Of a stretch of 64,000 nt of DNA, positions 61,003-64,000 are shown piece by piece; the stretch's first letter is position 1; each line of letters opens with the position of its first letter. Position numbers and translations under genes: made by a program. Source of the DNA: Klebsiella quasivariicola (GTDB lineage: Bacteria > Pseudomonadota > Gammaproteobacteria > Enterobacterales > Enterobacteriaceae); contig NZ_CP022823.1 of the NCBI RefSeq assembly GCF_002269255.1, forward strand, positions 868,001-932,000, given 5' to 3'. The notes beneath the pieces are model-generated. The model searched no databases. It saw nothing but the letters and a program-made list of their open reading frames with translations, and was not told the DNA's origin.

Positions 61003-62445
61003 GTGAAAATGATGACTTACACAATCTCCAGGGCTGAACAGGTCCTCCAGACACAACGCCAGGCGCTCAATCTGCGCTGGTATCCACACTATCACCTGGC
61101 GGCCCGCGCCGGGTGGATCAACGACCCTAACGGTCTGGTGTGGTTCGACGGCTGGTACCATGCCTTTTATCAACATCACCCGTACTCCACCCAGTGGGGG
61201 CCGATGCACTGGGGGCATGCGCGCAGTAAGGATCTGGTGCACTGGGAGCACCTGCCGGTAGCCCTGGCGCCGGAGGGGCCGGAAGATAAAGACGGCTGCT
61301 TCTCCGGTTCGGCAGTGGTGGATGGCGATACCCTGGCGCTGATTTACACCGGGCATAAGTTCCACGGCGATCCTGGCGACGAAGCCAATCTGTATCAGGT
61401 GCAGTGTCTGGCCACCAGCCGCGACGGGATCCATTTTGAGCGCCAGGGGATGGTGGTCGACACCCCGCCGGGCATGCACCACTTCCGTGACCCGAAGGTC
61501 TGGCGGGAAGGGGATAGCTGGTACATGATCGTCGGCGCGCGCGAAGGCGATACCGGCCAGGTGCGGCTGTACCGTTCAGCGGATCTGCGCCAGTGGCAGG
61601 ATGCGGGCGTGCTGGATGAAGCGGAAAGCACCATGGGCTACATGTGGGAGTGCCCGGACTTCTTCACTCTCAACGGTAAGCGCGTCCTGATGTTTTCTCC
61701 GCAGGGGATGCAGGCCGAAGGGTTCCGCAACCGCAATCTGTTCCAGAGCGGCTATCTGATCGGTGAGTGGCAGCCGGGGCAGCGTTTTATTCGCCACGGC
61801 GACTTCCGGGAGATGGACCATGGCCACGATTTCTATGCTCCGCAAAGCTTCGCCACCCCCGATGGCCGACGGATCGTGATTGGCTGGCTGGATATGTGGG
61901 AATCGCCGCTGCCGGAGCAGCAGGACGGCTGGGCGGGCATGCTCTCCCTGCCGCGGGAGCTGAGCCTCAGCGCGGATAACCGCCTGCAGATGCGCCCGGC
62001 GAAAGAAGTGGAGAGCCTGCGCGGCGCCTGGTTCCCGTGGCCGGTCAGCACCCTGAACAACCAGCAGACCACGATGGTCGACAACTGCGAGGCGATGGAG
62101 GTGAATCTGCGCTGGGACTGCGCCCACAGCAGCGCCGAGCAGTATGGTCTGCGCTTTGGCGATGGCCTGCGCCTCTACGTGGATGCCCAACAGCAGCGTC
62201 TGGTGCTGGAGCGGCATTATCCGCAGTATGGCCTGTGCGGGACGCGCAGCGTGCCGTTGACCGCCGGGGCGGATCTCAACCTGCGGATATTTTTCGATAG
62301 CTCTTCGGTGGAGGTCTTCGTCAATGATGGCGAAGCCTGCCTGAGCAGCCGTATCTATCCGCAGGCCCCTTGCCGTGAATTAGCGTTATTTGCCTGGAGC
62401 GGCTCGGCGGCATTAACCGAAGCCGGCGCCTGGCAGCTCGAATAA
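61003..62445 (+). CDS. cscA: GH32 sucrose hydrolase (invertase), CscA-like
   Basis: 480 residues from a GTG at 61003; ATGs at 61009 and 61012 are equally possible. GH32 active-site motifs: WINDPNG (nucleophile Asp), HFRDPKVWRE (RDP) and WECPDFF (acid/base Glu). The propeller is followed by the beta-sandwich ending LRIFFDSSSVEVFVNDGEA. No signal peptide, so it cleaves sucrose or short fructans inside the cell, releasing free fructose. Closest in pattern to E. coli CscA. No fructokinase gene (cscK) is in this window. Confidence 0.9.
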   Translation: MKMMTYTISRAEQVLQTQRQALNLRWYPHYHLAARAGWINDPNGLVWFDGWYHAFYQHHPYSTQWGPMHWGHARSKDLVHWEHLPVALAPEGPEDKDGCFSGSAVVDGDTLALIYTGHKFHGDPGDEANLYQVQCLATSRDGIHFERQGMVVDTPPGMHHFRDPKVWREGDSWYMIVGAREGDTGQVRLYRSADLRQWQDAGVLDEAESTMGYMWECPDFFTLNGKRVLMFSPQGMQAEGFRNRNLFQSGYLIGEWQPGQRFIRHGDFREMDHGHDFYAPQSFATPDGRRIVIGWLDMWESPLPEQQDGWAGMLSLPRELSLSADNRLQMRPAKEVESLRGAWFPWPVSTLNNQQTTMVDNCEAMEVNLRWDCAHSSAEQYGLRFGDGLRLYVDAQQQRLVLERHYPQYGLCGTRSVPLTAGADLNLRIFFDSSSVEVFVNDGEACLSSRIYPQAPCRELALFAWSGSAALTEAGAWQLE

Positions 62446-62463
62446 TAATAAGGCTGTTGTCGT

Positions 62464-62497
62464 TAATAACCCGTCTTTGACGATGGGCGGGTTATTA
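62464..62497 (+). terminator. Stem-loop between the GH32 gene and the porin gene
   Basis: TAATAACCCG/CGGGTTATTA arms (10 bp) with a 14-nt loop. It may reduce read-through, giving less porin mRNA, or protect the upstream message. Confidence 0.5.
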
Positions 62498-62566
62498 TTG
62501 CCTGCATCGTCGTGCGTTACCCATTAATAACAAATTCAGTTCATTCCATAATAAAAGGGTTTACCG

Positions 62567-63910
62567 ATGAATAAAATCTGGGTCGGGTGTTTTCTCACGT
62601 CTCTGTATCTGCCATCCGTTATGGCGCAGGCGCCGTTATCGCTGGAGGATCGACTGGCGCAAATGGAGCAGCGGCTAAAGGCAACGGAGGCGCGCGCCGC
62701 CAGCGCAGAGGCGGAAATTAAGACACTGAAAGGCCAGCAGCAGGCCGCGACGGTCGCCCGTGTGGCGCCTGCTTCGCCGCGTTTGCAGCTAAATGACAAT
62801 GGCGAATTAAAATTTTATGGCGACGTCGAATTTAACCTCGATGGCGCCAGCCGCACCGGCAGCCTGACGTCGGTCAAAACCAGCGCGAATAAAAGCTGGG
62901 CGCCCGGCGATAAAGAGCGCTGGGATATTAACGGCCGTATTCTGCTGGGTTTCGATGGCAGGCGAAATGGCGCCGACGGGCAATATGCCGGTTTCAGCGT
63001 ACAGCCACTGGCGGATATGGATGGCAAAATGAATCTTGATGATGCGGTATTTTTCTTTGGCCAGCAGGATGACTGGAAAATAAAAATAGGCCGCTTTGAA
63101 GCCTGGGATATGTTCCCCCTGAATCAGGACACCTTTATTGAATATTCAGGTAATACCGCCAACGATCTCTATTCCGACGGCTATGGCTATATTTACATGA
63201 TGAAAGAGGGACGCGGGCGCAGCAGCAGCGGCGGTAACCTTCTGTTCAGCAAAACGGTGGATAACTGGTATTTCGAGGTTAATACCCTGGTGGAGGACGG
63301 CAGTTCGCTGTTTGTCGATCAGAACTATCACGGTAACGCGCTGGAAAACCGCAAAAATGTGGTGTACGTGCGGCCGGTGGCGGCGTGGCAGTCCGGTGCC
63401 TGGTCGGCGGCCGCGGCGATAGAGAGCAACCTCGTCAACAATGCTTACGGCTATGAGAACCAGAGCGGACGCTGGGTCGACCAGTCAAACCGCACCGGTT
63501 ACGGGCTGACCATGAGCTGGAACACCCTGAAAAGCGATCCGCAGGATGGGGCGGTAGTCAATCTGAGCAGCGCCCTGCTGGACGCCGAGGACGAAACCGA
63601 CTTCAGCGCCGGGATCAACGCCCTGTGGCATCGCGTGGAGCTGGGCTATATCTACGCGCATAACAAAATCGACCAGTTCAATATGGCTGGGGTGAGCAGC
63701 GAATGCGATGGCGACTGCGCAATTCTCGCGCCGGGACGCTATGACATCCATACCCTGCACACTTCCTGGCAGTTGCCGAATATGATGGCGATGCCAAACT
63801 TCAATATTTACCTTGGCGCCTACGCTTCGTGGCTCGATTCCACGGCGGCGAAGAGCGGGAATCCCGATGAACGCTATGGCGCCCGGGTGCGCTTTAAATA
63901 TTTCTTCTGA
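62567..63910 (+). CDS. Outer membrane carbohydrate porin (RafY/LamB-like)
   Basis: 447 residues. Signal peptide (MNKIWVGCFLTSLYLPSVMA), then a short coiled coil (EDRLAQMEQRLKATEARAAS) as in ScrY/RafY-type porins, then a beta barrel starting LKFYGDVEFNLDG and ending in an outer membrane signature with terminal Phe (GARVRFKYFF). It should admit sucrose, raffinose or fructooligosaccharides for the adjacent permease and hydrolase. Last gene of the operon. Confidence 0.85.
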   Translation: MNKIWVGCFLTSLYLPSVMAQAPLSLEDRLAQMEQRLKATEARAASAEAEIKTLKGQQQAATVARVAPASPRLQLNDNGELKFYGDVEFNLDGASRTGSLTSVKTSANKSWAPGDKERWDINGRILLGFDGRRNGADGQYAGFSVQPLADMDGKMNLDDAVFFFGQQDDWKIKIGRFEAWDMFPLNQDTFIEYSGNTANDLYSDGYGYIYMMKEGRGRSSSGGNLLFSKTVDNWYFEVNTLVEDGSSLFVDQNYHGNALENRKNVVYVRPVAAWQSGAWSAAAAIESNLVNNAYGYENQSGRWVDQSNRTGYGLTMSWNTLKSDPQDGAVVNLSSALLDAEDETDFSAGINALWHRVELGYIYAHNKIDQFNMAGVSSECDGDCAILAPGRYDIHTLHTSWQLPNMMAMPNFNIYLGAYASWLDSTAAKSGNPDERYGARVRFKYFF

Positions 63911-63926
63911 CAGGCTACTCAGGCAG

Positions 63927-63956
63927 ACGCTCCCGCGGCGGACGCCGCGGGAGCGT
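63927..63956 (+). terminator. Strong GC hairpin after the porin gene
   Basis: ACGCTCCCGCGGC pairs with GCCGCGGGAGCGT (13 bp, 4-nt loop), 16 bp past the stop. No T run; it may serve both directions. Confidence 0.7.
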
Positions 63957-63969
63957 TCAGACGGGCAGG

Positions 63970-64000
63970 TTAGCGCATTGCGCGGCGCAGAATGCGGTCG
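63970..64000 (-). CDS. Possible C-terminus of a leftward gene (5' part outside window)
   Basis: Read leftward, the last bases give ...DRILRRAMR and a TAA stop at 63970-63972, placed right after the hairpin at 63927-63956. Too short to identify. Confidence 0.3.
   Translation of the reverse strand, partial: DRILRRAMR

Noticed and set aside
59751..63910. Reading the cluster as a PTS-type scr operon
   Set aside because: The transporter is a LacY-type symporter and no EIIBC or fructokinase gene is present; the pattern fits csc rather than scr.

Overview
The window reads as chromosomal DNA of a Klebsiella of the K. pneumoniae complex. The main evidence is a complete type 1 fimbrial locus (fimBE, fimS, fimAICDFGH) next to a complete type 3 fimbrial locus (mrkABCDF with mrkJ, mrkI and mrkH). 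It also has E. coli-like gene sets: ytcA-mdtNOP, yjdIJ, yoaC, yqeF/yqeG, kduD and araE. FimK, which in K. pneumoniae carries a C-terminal EAL phosphodiesterase domain, is only a ~69-residue N-terminal stub here. A conserved FimK truncation has been reported for K. quasipneumoniae, so that species is the best guess (inference).

Layout. 1-5.8 kb: a copper/redox-type two-component system (2.6-3.3 kb), an exported cupin, two exported oxidoreductase-type enzymes and an alpha/beta hydrolase, with CusR-like dyads in the divergent promoter at 4.56-4.64 kb. 5.9-7.8 kb: a small island scar. A truncated nitroreductase is joined to a truncated radC, followed by yeeT and the CbeA/CbtA antitoxin/toxin genes. 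8.0-10.4 kb: an MFS exporter and a divergent LysR regulator. 10.7-15.9 kb: a tandem CMD protein, an aldo/keto reductase, a quinone reductase-like flavoprotein and a muconolactone-isomerase-like protein, with a divergent LysR gene and three small accessory genes. 16.1-18.2 kb: arsRBC. 18.7-20.7 kb: a POT peptide transporter and yoaC. 20.8-25.5 kb: ytcA-mdtNOP (leftward). 25.7-26.2 kb: yjdIJ.

26.3-35.2 kb: the fim locus, leftward. The 315-bp fimS element has intact inverted repeats and lies in the phase-OFF orientation. 36.0-39.4 kb: a charged exported peptide, a NicO-type metal transporter, a MarR/EamA pair and a DUF1471 protein. 40.1-47.8 kb: the mrk locus, with rightward structural genes and leftward c-di-GMP regulators. 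48.2-53.3 kb: a ydbC-like aldo/keto reductase broken by a stop codon, yqeG, a PACE exporter with its LysR gene, and a thiolase. 53.5-56.8 kb: kdgM, ogl and kduD for pectin oligomers, each with a KdgR-like box. 57.1-58.5 kb: araE. 58.5-63.9 kb: a CscR/CscB/CscA-like sucrose or fructooligosaccharide system with an outer membrane porin.

How it works together. The two fimbrial loci form a surface-attachment module. FimB/FimE recombination sets type 1 expression. MrkH (PilZ) senses c-di-GMP and activates mrkABCDF, and MrkJ degrades c-di-GMP. With the FimK EAL domain gone, MrkJ is the only phosphodiesterase encoded here. The rest is mainly detoxification (arsenic, quinones, drugs) and plant-sugar uptake. 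No rRNA, tRNA, CRISPR array or complete insertion sequence was recognised.
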